DNA of 64,000 nt, taken from contig NZ_AP023239.1 in the NCBI RefSeq assembly GCF_013393385.1, forward strand, positions 1,736,001 to 1,800,000, written 5' to 3'. Of the stretch, positions 46,939-56,309 are shown in pieces. This DNA comes from Paenibacillus sp. URB8-2 (GTDB lineage: Bacteria > Bacillota > Bacilli > Paenibacillales > Paenibacillaceae). The position numbers were made by a program, and so were the translations under genes. The notes under the pieces are model-generated. The model was not told the origin of the DNA. It did not search any database and saw nothing but the letters and a program-made list of their open reading frames with translations. Positions within the stretch are counted from its first letter, which is position 1. Each line of letters opens with the position of its first letter.

Positions 46939-47179
46939 ACCGGACCCCCAACCTTGAATGAAATATTGTCAATGGAATGATTCTTTGAATTTTTTGGGAA
47001 TCCTGCTTAATAGAGCGAAATATTTGCGGTGGGGCAGGCTTATTACTGTGCAAATAAAAAATACGTATATATGTACGCGTTTTCTTCGTTTCGGGAGCCC
47101 TGTCGAATGTACTTTGCCCCTCTTAATCATGTAAAATAGTAAGCATACCGTTTATCCTGACATAGGAGGTTTACTATAT
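46939..47179. other. Divergent intergenic region
   Basis: Contains the start regions for the DinB-like gene and the MoxR operon. AGGAGG is visible before 47180. I could not fix promoter boxes. Confidence 0.4.
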
Positions 47180-48136
47180 ATGCCCGTACGCCAAGAATCG
47201 ATGCATACCGTAAATGCTGTCCGCGCCAATTTGGAATCCTGTATTCTCGGAAAAACGTTTGAAATAGAGCTGCTGCTGACGGCACTGCTAGCAGGCGGCC
47301 ATGTCCTGATCGAGGATGTGCCGGGAACGGGCAAAACCCAGCTGATCCGCGCGCTTGCAAGATCCATTTCCGGCGACTACCGGCGGATTCAGTGCAATCC
47401 CGACATTCTGCCGAGCGATATTACCGGGGTCTCGGTGTATCATCCCAGGGACGAGATGTTCCACTTCCGTCCGGGGCCGGTAATGACCAATATTTTGCTC
47501 GCCGACGAAATTAACCGGGCTACCACGAAGACGCAGTCCGCGCTGCTTGAGGTTATGGAGGAGCGCAATGTGACGGTGGACGGCGAGACCTACGAGCTTC
47601 CGCATCCGTTCATGCTGTGCGCCACGCAGAACCCGATTGATTTCGAAGGCACCTACACGCTGCCGGAAGCGCAGCTCGACCGCTTCATGCTGCGGATCAG
47701 CCTTGGCTACCCCGATGCGGCCACGGAGAGAAACCTGCTTCTGACCCACCAGGAGGGCCAGCCCGTGGACAGGCTCCAGCCGGTTGCGGGAATGGAGCAG
47801 ATCGCCTCGATCCAACAGGAAATCCGCGAAGTCTATATCAGCGAGCCGGTTCTCGGCTATCTGCTCGACATCGTCCGCGGAACGAGAGGGCATCCGCTGG
47901 TTATGCTCGGGGCAAGCCCCCGCGCCGCGCTGTCTTTTATGATGGCATGCAAAGCCTATGCCTTTCTGCAGCAGCGCGATTATGTGCTGCCGGATGATGT
48001 GAAGTCGCTGACGCCTTATACGCTCGGCCACCGCATTCTGCTCCGTCCCGAATCCCGATTGGATAGCGTCAGCTCGGATACTCTGCTCGCCAATCTTCTG
48101 CAGAGCATTCAGGTGCCTGTTACGATGAGGCAATAG
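47180..48136 (+). CDS. MoxR-family AAA+ ATPase
   Basis: A 318-residue chaperone-like ATPase. The Walker A is EDVPGTGKTQLIRAL (near residue 45), Walker B is ILLADEINRATTKTQSALLE (near residue 110), sensor 1 is LCATQNPIDFEGTYTLPEAQLDRF, and the arginine finger and sensor 2 regions follow. MoxR proteins act on partner proteins with VWA or DUF58 domains, and the next gene encodes one. ATG 47180 follows AGGAGG. First gene of a three-gene operon. Confidence 0.93.
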   Translation: MPVRQESMHTVNAVRANLESCILGKTFEIELLLTALLAGGHVLIEDVPGTGKTQLIRALARSISGDYRRIQCNPDILPSDITGVSVYHPRDEMFHFRPGPVMTNILLADEINRATTKTQSALLEVMEERNVTVDGETYELPHPFMLCATQNPIDFEGTYTLPEAQLDRFMLRISLGYPDAATERNLLLTHQEGQPVDRLQPVAGMEQIASIQQEIREVYISEPVLGYLLDIVRGTRGHPLVMLGASPRAALSFMMACKAYAFLQQRDYVLPDDVKSLTPYTLGHRILLRPESRLDSVSSDTLLANLLQSIQVPVTMRQ

Positions 48137-48137
48137 T

Positions 48138-49373
48138 ATGAGACGCTATTTGTCCGCAGCCGCCGTGAGGCTCCCGGCGAAGCTGGCCGGCATCTTCGCG
48201 GTTTGGTGTGTTACTCTGTTGTATGTGCTGTTTCAAGGCGGCAAAACGTCGTTTATGCTGTTCACTATGGTTTCGGTGCTGCTGGCGTATTTGCTCGCCG
48301 GCGGTTTTGCCGGAGTGCGCAGAGCGCGGGGCGCCCGTACCCTGTCCGGAGATGGAGACAAGCTGGATGTGCTGCATGCGGGCGGGCATCTGCGGGTCAA
48401 GCTTGAAATCGCGCTTCCGGGCTTTTTGCCCCTGCCCTTTATCATTGTCCGCGAAATGCTCAAAAGGCATAACGGAGAGTCGTGGGTCTTCGAGGAGAGC
48501 GTTGTTCCGAACTTCAGGGGGCGGGGAGAGCTCAAATTCCAGACGCCTCCTTTGGAACGGGGCCGTTATACTTTTTCCGATACGGAGGTTGCCAGCGAGG
48601 ATATTTTCGGGCTGGTCGAGCACAGAGGAACCTTTCTGGCTCAGGGACAGTTCAGGGTGCTTCCGCGCATCGTCCATATCCCCAGATGGATGCTGTATGA
48701 GCGGAATTCCCGTCTTTCCGGACCCCAGGCTTCGCTGTCCCCGTCCCGCCGGGAGACGACGCAAATCAACGGCGTCCGCGATTACGTCTACGGCGACCGC
48801 ATGAGCCGGATTCACTGGAATGCGACAGCCAAGACGGGAGCATGGAAATCCAAAGAGTTTGAACATGAATCCTTGCCCAAAACGATGCTTATTCTCGACG
48901 GAACCTCATCCGCTTATTCCTCATCCGCGCAATTTGAGCTTGCCGTGTCTACGGTGGCTTCGCTTCTCGGCTACGGGATCCGGGAACGGATCGGCATCGG
49001 AATGTGCTGCCTCGACAGGAACACCAAAGTGTTCGCTCCCGCCGAAAGCGGGACGGAGAGGCAGAAGATGGTTCAATACCTCATCGATATCAACGGCGAG
49101 GGGAAAGGGCCGCTTGTTCCGAGACTGGAAAAGAGCAGCCGGATGTTTCCCAAAGGCGCCTATTTCGTATTGATCAGCCCGCAGACCGGCGAGAATGTGC
49201 TGAGAACGCTGCGCTGGGCCGAGGGCATGGGAATGACTCCCTGCCATATTCAAGTCCAGAATCCGCCCGGTATGCGCCGCGGCGACTGGCAGGATGAGCT
49301 GCAATCCCACGGCGTCATCGGGTACAAGGTGAGCGCGCTTCATGAGCTGCCGGGCGCGCTGGGAGGGAACTGA
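48138..49373 (+). CDS. DUF58 domain protein
   Basis: A 411-residue membrane protein with two N-terminal membrane segments (about residues 15-60). The DUF58 motif lies around VRDYVYGDRMSRIHWNATAKTG (residues about 212-233, given as VRDYVYGDRMS and IHWNATAKTG). A VWA-like region follows with TMLILDGTSSAYSS. Such proteins are partners of MoxR ATPases. It starts one base after the moxR stop and ends two bases before the transglutaminase gene, so the three are co-translated. Confidence 0.9.
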   Translation: MRRYLSAAAVRLPAKLAGIFAVWCVTLLYVLFQGGKTSFMLFTMVSVLLAYLLAGGFAGVRRARGARTLSGDGDKLDVLHAGGHLRVKLEIALPGFLPLPFIIVREMLKRHNGESWVFEESVVPNFRGRGELKFQTPPLERGRYTFSDTEVASEDIFGLVEHRGTFLAQGQFRVLPRIVHIPRWMLYERNSRLSGPQASLSPSRRETTQINGVRDYVYGDRMSRIHWNATAKTGAWKSKEFEHESLPKTMLILDGTSSAYSSSAQFELAVSTVASLLGYGIRERIGIGMCCLDRNTKVFAPAESGTERQKMVQYLIDINGEGKGPLVPRLEKSSRMFPKGAYFVLISPQTGENVLRTLRWAEGMGMTPCHIQVQNPPGMRRGDWQDELQSHGVIGYKVSALHELPGALGGN

Positions 49374-49375
49374 GG

Positions 49376-51607
49376 ATGAAGAACTGGTGGAACCTTCTGA
49401 AATCGTCATGGCATCATTCCTTAAGTCTGCTTTGGATATTAATCATAGCGCTTCAGTGGCTTTCCTTTACTGATCCGATCTGGCTGCAGCAGACCAGCGC
49501 CGCAGTGCTGATCTCGCTAACGATAGCGGCGGGTATTGAAATTCTGCTTCCGTTTTCCGTCTTCTACCGGATTTTGCTTGAAGCGGCCGCTGTTCTGTAC
49601 ACCGTATACCGGACCGTTCAATATTACGGCCTTTTCATCCCTTATCCTTCGGATTCGCTCGGCGAACGGCTGCCCGGAATATTTTCGCAGATGACGCCGT
49701 ATCTCTGGTTCGCGCTGGTTGCCTGGGCCCTTATGCTGTCGGCCTCTCTCCTGGTGACGACCAAGAGCCGCATTCTGCTGTTTATCGGGATGAACATCGC
49801 CGCTTTCGCTGCGCTGGATTCGTTCACGCCTTCGGTGCTGTGGCAGGAAGTTGCATGGACGGTGTTCGCCGGGCTGGGCTGGCTTGTCAGCAATCATTTG
49901 AAGAGCTTTCAGCGGCGCTATCCAAGAAGCTGGAAGTATCTGCTCGATTATCCGCTGAAAATAGCGGTCAATATCGCCGTTATTTTTGCGCTGGTCATTC
50001 TTACCGGCGTCAATGCGCCGACGGTTAAGCCTACGCTGACAGATCCTTATACAGCCTGGAGGGAGTGGAACGGCTCCGGTCCGCCGCAAAACAAAAGCGC
50101 CGCAAAGGCCGGAACCGGAACAAGCGGCACGGGGGCGGCAGGAACGGCTTCCGGCTACAGTCTCAATGATTCCAATCTCGGAGGCGGCTTCGCCTTCGAT
50201 TACTCTCCGGTGATGTCGGTCACTTCGGATTCGCGCATTTATATGCGCGGAGAGACAAGAAGCGTCTACTCCGGCAGAGGCTGGAGCGACAATATCCGCA
50301 GCAGGCAAAACGGCCTGGAGCCGGCGGAGGCGGGACAGACCCTGGAGAACGATTATGCCGCTGCCACCGAGACCCAGGAGCTGCAATATACCGTCCGAAT
50401 GCTGGGCAACAACCGGTATCCGGTGCTGTTCGGCGCCTATTCCATTTCCAAGATCGAATCGATTGACGGGGAAAAAGAGGCGCAGGGCATATTGTGGCGA
50501 AGCCGGGACGGAGAACTGGTCATCAACGGGTCAAGCTCTTCCGCGTACCCCAAAACGTATGTACTGACTTCCGAGCTGCCCGTCGTTCCGGTCGAAGAGC
50601 TGAGCTCCAAGACGTTCTCAGAGCTTTACGGCGGAAAGGATATTTCGAACCAGTTTCTGCAGCTTCCGGACAATTTCCCTGAAAATGTGCGGAGGCTGGC
50701 TGAGGAAGTTACGGCAACTGCGCAGACTCCGTATGAAAAGACGCTGCTTCTGCAACAATACTTACAACAAACGTTTCCTTATACGAATGAACCCGACCTT
50801 TCCCGCAAAAAAAGCAGGGATTTTGTGGAAAGCTTTCTGTTTGAAATCAAAGAGGGCTACTGCGATTATTATTCCACCGCTCTCGTGACCATGGCCCGTT
50901 CGCTGAATATTCCGGCCCGCTGGGTCAAAGGCTATGCGCCCGGCGAGCAGGCCCAGCTTCCCGATAGCCTTGCGCTGCGGAATGGGCAGACTGTTAACAA
51001 TAACTACACGATCACCAATGCAGACGCCCATTCTTGGGCCGAGGTATACTTCGGGGACTACGGGTGGATTCCGGTGGAGGCGACACCCGGCTTCAATGCT
51101 CCAATGCTGACGCAAAGCGAGTCCGATCCGGAGCCGGAGGCTTCCGAGCCTCCCGGCGGGAACACGCAGGATCCAGAGCAGGCTGCCGGTCAGGACGCTA
51201 ATGAGAACAGCTTGTCCGCAAGAACGTGGACTGTTGCCGCAGCAGCTGTCATCGTTGCGGGTTGGACGGCGTACCTGATGTGGAATCACCGGTTCAATCT
51301 TCGCTTCCTGCTGCAGCGAATGCGCAGCGGACGGCCGCTGACTCCGGCCGAGAAGATCGTGGCCGAGACGGAGCGCTGGGTTGCGTTTATGCGCCGAAAA
51401 GGCTTTGCCAGAGAGAAGCATGAGACGTTGAGGGAATCGGTCTTCCGCTGGAGCGGCGAGCGTCCCGGAGCTTCGGCTGCGCTTGTGGCACTGCTCGGCT
51501 GGTTCGAGAAGGCGAAGTACAGCCCGGAAGTAATTGAAGACAAAGATTGGCAGTCGGTGTATACTGAAGCTTTGCGGCTGCGTAAAAATCTGATGCGGGC
51601 GAATTGA
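49376..51607 (+). CDS. Membrane-bound transglutaminase-like protein
   Basis: A 743-residue protein with about five N-terminal membrane segments (residues 15-215), an extracytoplasmic part, a transglutaminase-like papain-fold domain (about 440-570) and a last membrane segment near 620 before a cytoplasmic DUF4129-like tail. The triad is visible as Cys in EGYCDYYSTALVTMAR (near residue 495), His in DAHSWAEVYF (near residue 545) and Asp or Glu in WIPVEATPG (near residue 562). It probably acts as a protease or crosslinking enzyme in the envelope together with MoxR and DUF58. Family role is not known in detail. Confidence 0.9.
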   Translation: MKNWWNLLKSSWHHSLSLLWILIIALQWLSFTDPIWLQQTSAAVLISLTIAAGIEILLPFSVFYRILLEAAAVLYTVYRTVQYYGLFIPYPSDSLGERLPGIFSQMTPYLWFALVAWALMLSASLLVTTKSRILLFIGMNIAAFAALDSFTPSVLWQEVAWTVFAGLGWLVSNHLKSFQRRYPRSWKYLLDYPLKIAVNIAVIFALVILTGVNAPTVKPTLTDPYTAWREWNGSGPPQNKSAAKAGTGTSGTGAAGTASGYSLNDSNLGGGFAFDYSPVMSVTSDSRIYMRGETRSVYSGRGWSDNIRSRQNGLEPAEAGQTLENDYAAATETQELQYTVRMLGNNRYPVLFGAYSISKIESIDGEKEAQGILWRSRDGELVINGSSSSAYPKTYVLTSELPVVPVEELSSKTFSELYGGKDISNQFLQLPDNFPENVRRLAEEVTATAQTPYEKTLLLQQYLQQTFPYTNEPDLSRKKSRDFVESFLFEIKEGYCDYYSTALVTMARSLNIPARWVKGYAPGEQAQLPDSLALRNGQTVNNNYTITNADAHSWAEVYFGDYGWIPVEATPGFNAPMLTQSESDPEPEASEPPGGNTQDPEQAAGQDANENSLSARTWTVAAAAVIVAGWTAYLMWNHRFNLRFLLQRMRSGRPLTPAEKIVAETERWVAFMRRKGFAREKHETLRESVFRWSGERPGASAALVALLGWFEKAKYSPEVIEDKDWQSVYTEALRLRKNLMRAN

Positions 51608-51697
51608 GTGCAGGCGGTGTGGATTTCCCCGTCCAACAGTCATTTCCGAAGCGTAAAGATTATGATATAGTTTGTCGTATGAAATCGAGGTGAACGT

Positions 51698-52225
51698 ATG
51701 TTTGAAATGCTTGTCCCCAGACTGCGGGTGAATACGGTGTTCGATATTGATCTCGAGGATCTGTATTCGAAGGGTTACCGGGGCATCATTACCGATCTGG
51801 ACAACACGCTGGTGGGCGCCAAGGCGCCACTGGCCACGCCGGAGCTGCTGAAGTGGTTCGAGAAGGTGAAGCAGCTCGGCTTTAAGCTGGTGATCGTATC
51901 CAACAATAATATGGACCGCGTTTCGCGGTTTGCGACGCCGCTGAACATCGAATTCGTCCATGGAGCGCGCAAGCCGACCAACGCGCCCTTCCGCAAGGCT
52001 ATGAAGCTGATGGACCTTGCGCCGGAAAGCACGATCGTGGTCGGCGACCAAATGCTGACGGATGTATATGGAGGCAACCGACTGGGGCTGTATACCGTCC
52101 TGGTTCTGCCGATTTCTCCGGAGGACGAGGGAATTGGCACACGCATCAACCGCCGTGTGGAACGGATCGCGCTGACCAGATTGCGCAAACAAGGATTGTG
52201 GCATGAGGAGGAACAACACGAATGA
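51698..52225 (+). CDS. yqeG: YqeG-family HAD phosphatase
   Basis: A 175-residue HAD subclass IIIA phosphatase. Motif I is IITDLDNTLVGAK (nucleophile Asp near residue 33), motif II LVIVSNNN, and the C-terminal motif VVGDQMLTDVYGGNRLG gives the last acidic pair. It starts the conserved yqeG-yqeH-aroE-yhbY-nadD-yqeK-rsfS block, linked with ribosome assembly and NAD synthesis. ATG 51698 follows GAGGTGAACGT, and it overlaps yqeH by four bases. Confidence 0.93.
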   Translation: MFEMLVPRLRVNTVFDIDLEDLYSKGYRGIITDLDNTLVGAKAPLATPELLKWFEKVKQLGFKLVIVSNNNMDRVSRFATPLNIEFVHGARKPTNAPFRKAMKLMDLAPESTIVVGDQMLTDVYGGNRLGLYTVLVLPISPEDEGIGTRINRRVERIALTRLRKQGLWHEEEQHE

Positions 52226-53349
52226 ACGAACAGATCGAACCGCAGCGTCCCGTCAGCTGCAGCGGCTGCGGTGTTAAACTGCAGACGGACAACCGGGACC
52301 GGCCCGGATACCTGCCGGAGGCGGCTTATGACCGGGAGCCCGTCGTTTGCCAGCGGTGCTTCCGCATCAAAAATTATAACGAGGTCTCCTCAGTTTCAGT
52401 GGATCAGGACGAATTTCTTCGCCTGCTCTCCGGCATCGGAGAGAAGAACGCGCTTGTCGTCCACATCGTCGATCTGTTCGACTTTGAGGGCAGTCTGATT
52501 TCGGGACTGCAGCGGTTCGTCGGCAGCAATCCGGTCATTCTGGCCGTGAACAAATGCGATTTGCTGCCAAAGGTGACCAACTGGAACAAGCTGCGCAACT
52601 GGGTCCAGCAGCGCAGCAAGGAGCTTGGACTGAAGACGGAGGAAATCGTGCTATGCAGCGCCAAGCGCGGACAAGGCTTCGACCGGCTGCTGGCTTCGGT
52701 GTCTTCGCTGCGCGGCCGCCGCGACGTATTTGTTGTGGGCGCGACCAACGTAGGCAAGTCCACGCTGATCAACCGGCTCATCTCAGACTATAGCGATCTG
52801 GAGCAGGAGTTGACGACGTCCCGGTATCCCGGAACGACGCTTGACAGCGTCAAGATTCCTCTTGACGACGGTCATCACATCATCGACACACCGGGGATCG
52901 TCTATCCTTGGCGCTATAGCGAGCTGGTTGAGCGGCGGGATTTGGATGCGGTTATGCCCGCGAAGCCGCTAAAACCGGCGGTGTACCAATTAAACGCGGG
53001 ACAGACGCTCTTTTTCGGCGGGTTGGGCCGGTTTGATTTCGTGCAGGGCGAGCATCAATCGTTCACCTGCTTCATCAGCGGCAGCTTGAATATTCACCGC
53101 ACCAAGCTGGAGCGGGCTGACGATCTGTACCGGGATCACCGCGGCGAAATGCTGTCCCCCCCGGCAAAAGACGATGTCGATAAACTTCCCTCCTGGCAGC
53201 GGCATGAATTCAGAATTGCCAGAGGAAGCCGCAGCGATGTATTTATTTCCGGTCTTGGCTGGATAAAAATGAACGGAACCGAAGGCGCGGTTGTGGCTGT
53301 CCATGTCCCGCGGGGCGTGAAAGTGCTGGTTCGCCCTTCGCTGATTTAA
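52222..53349 (+). CDS. yqeH: Ribosome biogenesis GTPase YqeH
   Basis: A 375-residue circularly permuted GTPase needed for 30S assembly in B. subtilis. It begins with a treble-clef zinc finger (CSGCGVKL ... CQRCF, residues 13-50). The G-motifs appear in the permuted order: G4 NKCDLLPK, G5 SAKRG, G1 GATNVGKSTLIN, G2 region, G3 DTPGIVYP. The C-terminal domain (about 250-375) binds RNA. It overlaps yqeG by four bases. Confidence 0.95.
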   Translation: MNEQIEPQRPVSCSGCGVKLQTDNRDRPGYLPEAAYDREPVVCQRCFRIKNYNEVSSVSVDQDEFLRLLSGIGEKNALVVHIVDLFDFEGSLISGLQRFVGSNPVILAVNKCDLLPKVTNWNKLRNWVQQRSKELGLKTEEIVLCSAKRGQGFDRLLASVSSLRGRRDVFVVGATNVGKSTLINRLISDYSDLEQELTTSRYPGTTLDSVKIPLDDGHHIIDTPGIVYPWRYSELVERRDLDAVMPAKPLKPAVYQLNAGQTLFFGGLGRFDFVQGEHQSFTCFISGSLNIHRTKLERADDLYRDHRGEMLSPPAKDDVDKLPSWQRHEFRIARGSRSDVFISGLGWIKMNGTEGAVVAVHVPRGVKVLVRPSLI

Positions 53350-53365
53350 TTGAAGGAGGACGCTC

Positions 53366-54238
53366 ATGACAGTTACAGCTGCCGCCTGGCCTTCGCCAAG
53401 CGGAAATATTCTATTAGGGGTTATAGGCTCGCCCATTTCACATTCCAAATCGCCGGTTATGCATACGGCAGGCTTGAACGCGCTTGGAATTCAAGGGGCC
53501 TATGTGCCTTTACATGTAGCTCAAGGTAAAGTGGGAGAGACGATCCAGGCGATCCGTACGCTGAATTTCCGGGGCATAAACGTGACTCTTCCGCACAAAT
53601 TGGCGGTCATCGAACACCTCGACAGAGTGGACCGAGCTGCGGAAGCCATCGGCGCCGTAAATACCATTGTTAACGACAACGGCATTTTGACCGGTTACAA
53701 TACGGATGGAATAGGGTATGTGCGTTCTCTGAAATCGGAGGCGGTCTCCGAGCTTTCCGGAAAGAGAATTATGATTATCGGCGCGGGCGGCGCGTCAAGA
53801 GGCATTGTCGACGCGCTGCTTCAGGAAAGCCCTTCAGCGGTGATTATAGTGAACCGCGACGAGGAGAAGGCCAAAAGGCTTGCGGAAGACTGGAAGAGCC
53901 GCGGCGATATCAAAGGCATTGGATTGGACCAGATCGGGCGATACATCGGCGGTACGGACATATTGATTAACACGACTTCGGTAGGGATGCATCCCCATAC
54001 CGGCGATATGCCGATAGATCCGGATATCATTCCGGAGGGAATCGTCGTCAGCGATCTGATCTACAACCCGCTTCATACCCGTCTGCTGCTGGAAAGCCGC
54101 AGCAGACGGGGCTGCACCATTCACGGAGGCGTGGGCATGTTCATCTATCAGGGAGCTTACGCTCTGGAATATTGGACGGGAATGCCCGCTCCGGTCGATG
54201 TGATGCGCGAGGCGCTGATGAACAGTCTCGGTGTCTGA
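53366..54238 (+). CDS. aroE: Shikimate dehydrogenase
   Basis: A 290-residue NADPH enzyme reducing 3-dehydroshikimate to shikimate in aromatic amino acid synthesis. The substrate site is GSPISHSKSPVMH (near residue 22) with the catalytic Lys in NVTLPHK (near residue 77), Asn and Asp in NTDGIGY. NADPH binds at GAGGASRGI and VNRDEEKA; DLIYNPLHT follows. ATG 53366 follows GGAGGACGCTC. It is ten residues longer than usual at the N-terminus. Confidence 0.95.
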   Translation: MTVTAAAWPSPSGNILLGVIGSPISHSKSPVMHTAGLNALGIQGAYVPLHVAQGKVGETIQAIRTLNFRGINVTLPHKLAVIEHLDRVDRAAEAIGAVNTIVNDNGILTGYNTDGIGYVRSLKSEAVSELSGKRIMIIGAGGASRGIVDALLQESPSAVIIVNRDEEKAKRLAEDWKSRGDIKGIGLDQIGRYIGGTDILINTTSVGMHPHTGDMPIDPDIIPEGIVVSDLIYNPLHTRLLLESRSRRGCTIHGGVGMFIYQGAYALEYWTGMPAPVDVMREALMNSLGV

Positions 54239-54310
54239 CAAAGCGACATGAAGCAAATAAAATAATGGATTTTCGGGTAATAATAGTTGATAAATAAGGA
54301 GTATGCATAC

Positions 54311-54607
54311 ATGATGTTAACCGGCAAACAAAAGCGCTATCTTCGCTCGCTTGCCCATCACCTCGATCCAGTGTTTCAGGTCGGGAAGGGCGGCGTTAAC
54401 GAGCATCTGATCCGTCATATCGAGGAGGCGATTGAAAAGCGCGAGCTGATGAAAATCAGCGTGCTGAACAACTGCGCCGAGGATCCGAAGGAGATAGGCA
54501 CCGAGCTTGCGGAGCAGTCCGGCTCCGAGCTTGTACAGGTCATTGGAAAGACGATCATTCTGTACAAGGAATCGCGTGACAACAAAACGATCGAACTGCC
54601 TCGCTGA
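54311..54607 (+). CDS. yhbY: YhbY-family RNA-binding protein
   Basis: A 98-residue CRS1-YhbY (CRM) domain protein associated with pre-50S ribosomes. It has the KQKRYLRSLAHHLDPVFQVG opening and the family GKGGVNEHL loop, like the GxxG RNA-binding loop. ATG 54311 (or ATG 54314) is at a usable distance from AAGGAG; the earlier TTG at 54287 precedes that site. Between it and nadD lies a structured repeat that breaks the otherwise tight operon. Confidence 0.92.
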   Translation: MMLTGKQKRYLRSLAHHLDPVFQVGKGGVNEHLIRHIEEAIEKRELMKISVLNNCAEDPKEIGTELAEQSGSELVQVIGKTIILYKESRDNKTIELPR

Positions 54608-54651
54608 AGTCGGGCGTCTGAATAAGCGGGTGTGACGCAACCGCATTCTTT

Positions 54652-54754
54652 GAAATATCAGAAAGTATAAGCTTCGCGCTTATCCTTAACCTGATATTTT
54701 TACGAGAAACGGATGCCTTCCTCTTCCAGAGGACGGCGAAGCCGTTTCTTCTTG
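54652..54754 (+). repeat. Structured interspersed repeat, copy 2
   Basis: AAATATCAG...CTGATATTT encloses ATAAGC...GCTTAT; ACGAGAAACGG...GCCGTTTCTTCTTG follows. It matches copy 1 at 46076; changes in the outer stem are compensated on both arms. It lies between yhbY and nadD. Confidence 0.8.
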
Positions 54755-54812
54755 GCTGGCAGTCTTGTTGAGAAGGCCGCCGCAAGGAGCTATTTTGCAG
54801 GGAGGTGGGGGC

Positions 54813-55415
54813 GTGAAGGTCGGCATTATGGGCGGAACCTTCGATCCCATTCATATCGGCCATATGCTGGCTGCGGAGACGGCCAGGGATGCCTTCGGGC
54901 TGGAACAGGTATGGTTTATGCCTTCGCATATCCCGCCGCATAAGCATGCTGCAGGCGTTTCCGGCCGAGAAAGGCTAGAACTAGTGCGCGAGGCGATCAA
55001 GAACGACGAATCTTTCCGCATCCTCGATTGGGAGATTGTGCGCGGAGGAGTATCGTATACGATCGAAACGGTGCGGCAGCTGCAGGAGCGTTATCCGTCC
55101 GAGGATTTTTACTTTATTATCGGCGCGGATATGGTGCGGTATTTGCCTAAATGGAGGGAAATCGACGAACTGGCCCGCCGGCTTTTCTTCATCGGAGTGG
55201 GCAGGCCGGGGGTTCCCCTTGACCTTGAGCTGCTCCCCGTTCATATCGCCGAGAGGGTGCTGCTGGCGGACATGCCGATGGTCGATATCTCTTCCACGAT
55301 GATCCGGGAGCGGGCCTCAGGCGGGAAATCGATCCGGTATATGGTGCCGGAAGCGGTATACGACTACGTGCAAAGGGGGAATTTGTATGGAGTACAGCCG
55401 CGAAGCGTTGATTAA
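54813..55415 (+). CDS. nadD: Nicotinate-nucleotide adenylyltransferase
   Basis: A 200-residue enzyme that makes deamido-NAD from nicotinate mononucleotide and ATP. The nucleotidyltransferase signature is GGTFDPIHIGHM (residues about 7-18) and the ATP-site SSTMIRERASGG lies near residue 168. GTG 54813 follows GGGAGGTG; an upstream ATG at 54765 would add a non-conserved stretch. It overlaps yqeK by 29 bases. Confidence 0.94.
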   Translation: MKVGIMGGTFDPIHIGHMLAAETARDAFGLEQVWFMPSHIPPHKHAAGVSGRERLELVREAIKNDESFRILDWEIVRGGVSYTIETVRQLQERYPSEDFYFIIGADMVRYLPKWREIDELARRLFFIGVGRPGVPLDLELLPVHIAERVLLADMPMVDISSTMIRERASGGKSIRYMVPEAVYDYVQRGNLYGVQPRSVD

Positions 55416-55965
55416 ATCGGTATCCACGCAGATGCCGGAGAAACGTTGGAAGCATACGCTGGGCGTTATGGAAACGGCGGTAAAGCTGGCCAAAAAGTAT
55501 GGCGGAGATCCGGAGCGCGCCGAGCTGGCGGCGACTTTGCATGATGTGGCGAAATATTGGCCGGTCGAACGGCAGCGCGGGATTATTGAGCAAAACCATC
55601 TTTCGCCGGAACTGCTGTCCTATGACAAGCAGCTGTGGCATGCGGAGGTGGGGGCCTTCGTCGCGGAGACGGAGTATGGCATCAAGGATGCGGAAGTGCT
55701 TGACGCCATCCGCTATCATACCTCAGGCCGGGAAGGCATGACCCTGATGGACAAAATCGTCTGTCTGGCCGATTACATTGAGCCCGGCCGCGATTTTCCC
55801 GGTGTTGACCGTATCCGCAAGCTGGCGAAATCCAGTCTGGAGGCGGGGCTTGTCGCTGGATTCGATTCCACGATCAGTCTGCTGCTGGAGAAACGGAAGA
55901 TTGTGTTTCCGCTTACGGTAATGGCAAGAAACGATCTAGTAAGAGTATTGGAGGAAAATGAATGA
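55387..55965 (+). CDS. yqeK: HD-domain phosphohydrolase YqeK (Ap4A hydrolase type)
   Basis: A 192-residue HD protein; characterised YqeK proteins split diadenosine tetraphosphate symmetrically. Metal residues are His in WKHTLGVMETA (near residue 20), HD in ATLHDVAKYW (near residue 50), His in WHAEVGAF and the Asp in IVCLADYIEPGR. ATG 55387 lies inside nadD. The stop overlaps rsfS. Confidence 0.93.
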   Translation: MEYSREALIKSVSTQMPEKRWKHTLGVMETAVKLAKKYGGDPERAELAATLHDVAKYWPVERQRGIIEQNHLSPELLSYDKQLWHAEVGAFVAETEYGIKDAEVLDAIRYHTSGREGMTLMDKIVCLADYIEPGRDFPGVDRIRKLAKSSLEAGLVAGFDSTISLLLEKRKIVFPLTVMARNDLVRVLEENE

Positions 55966-56309
55966 CCATACAATCCCAAGAACTGCTGCGGCTCGCGCTG
56001 AACGCAGTCGAAGATAAAAAAGCGATGAACGTCGTTGCCCTCGATTTGCGGGGCATTTCGCTGATCAGCGATTTTTTCATTATTTGTCACGGTAATTCTG
56101 ACACCCAGGTTCAAGCTATCGCTACCGAGGTTCGCAAGGTTGCCCAGGAAGCTGGAGCCTTGATCCGGGGAATCGAAGGAATGGATTCCGCGCGCTGGGT
56201 GCTGATGGATTTGGGCGATGTAGTCGTCCATATCTTCCACCGGGACGAGCGCGAATATTATAATATCGAGCGTTTGTGGTCCGACGCGAAGGTAGTGGAA
56301 CACGTATGA
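55962..56309 (+). CDS. rsfS: Ribosomal silencing factor RsfS
   Basis: A 115-residue protein that binds uL14 on the 50S subunit and blocks subunit joining under starvation. Family stretches are VVALDLRGISLISDFFIICHG, SARWVLMDLGDVVVHIF and the C-terminal YYNIERLWSDAK. It is translationally coupled to yqeK and to the S1-domain gene (ATGA overlaps on both sides). Confidence 0.95.
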   Translation: MTIQSQELLRLALNAVEDKKAMNVVALDLRGISLISDFFIICHGNSDTQVQAIATEVRKVAQEAGALIRGIEGMDSARWVLMDLGDVVVHIFHRDEREYYNIERLWSDAKVVEHV

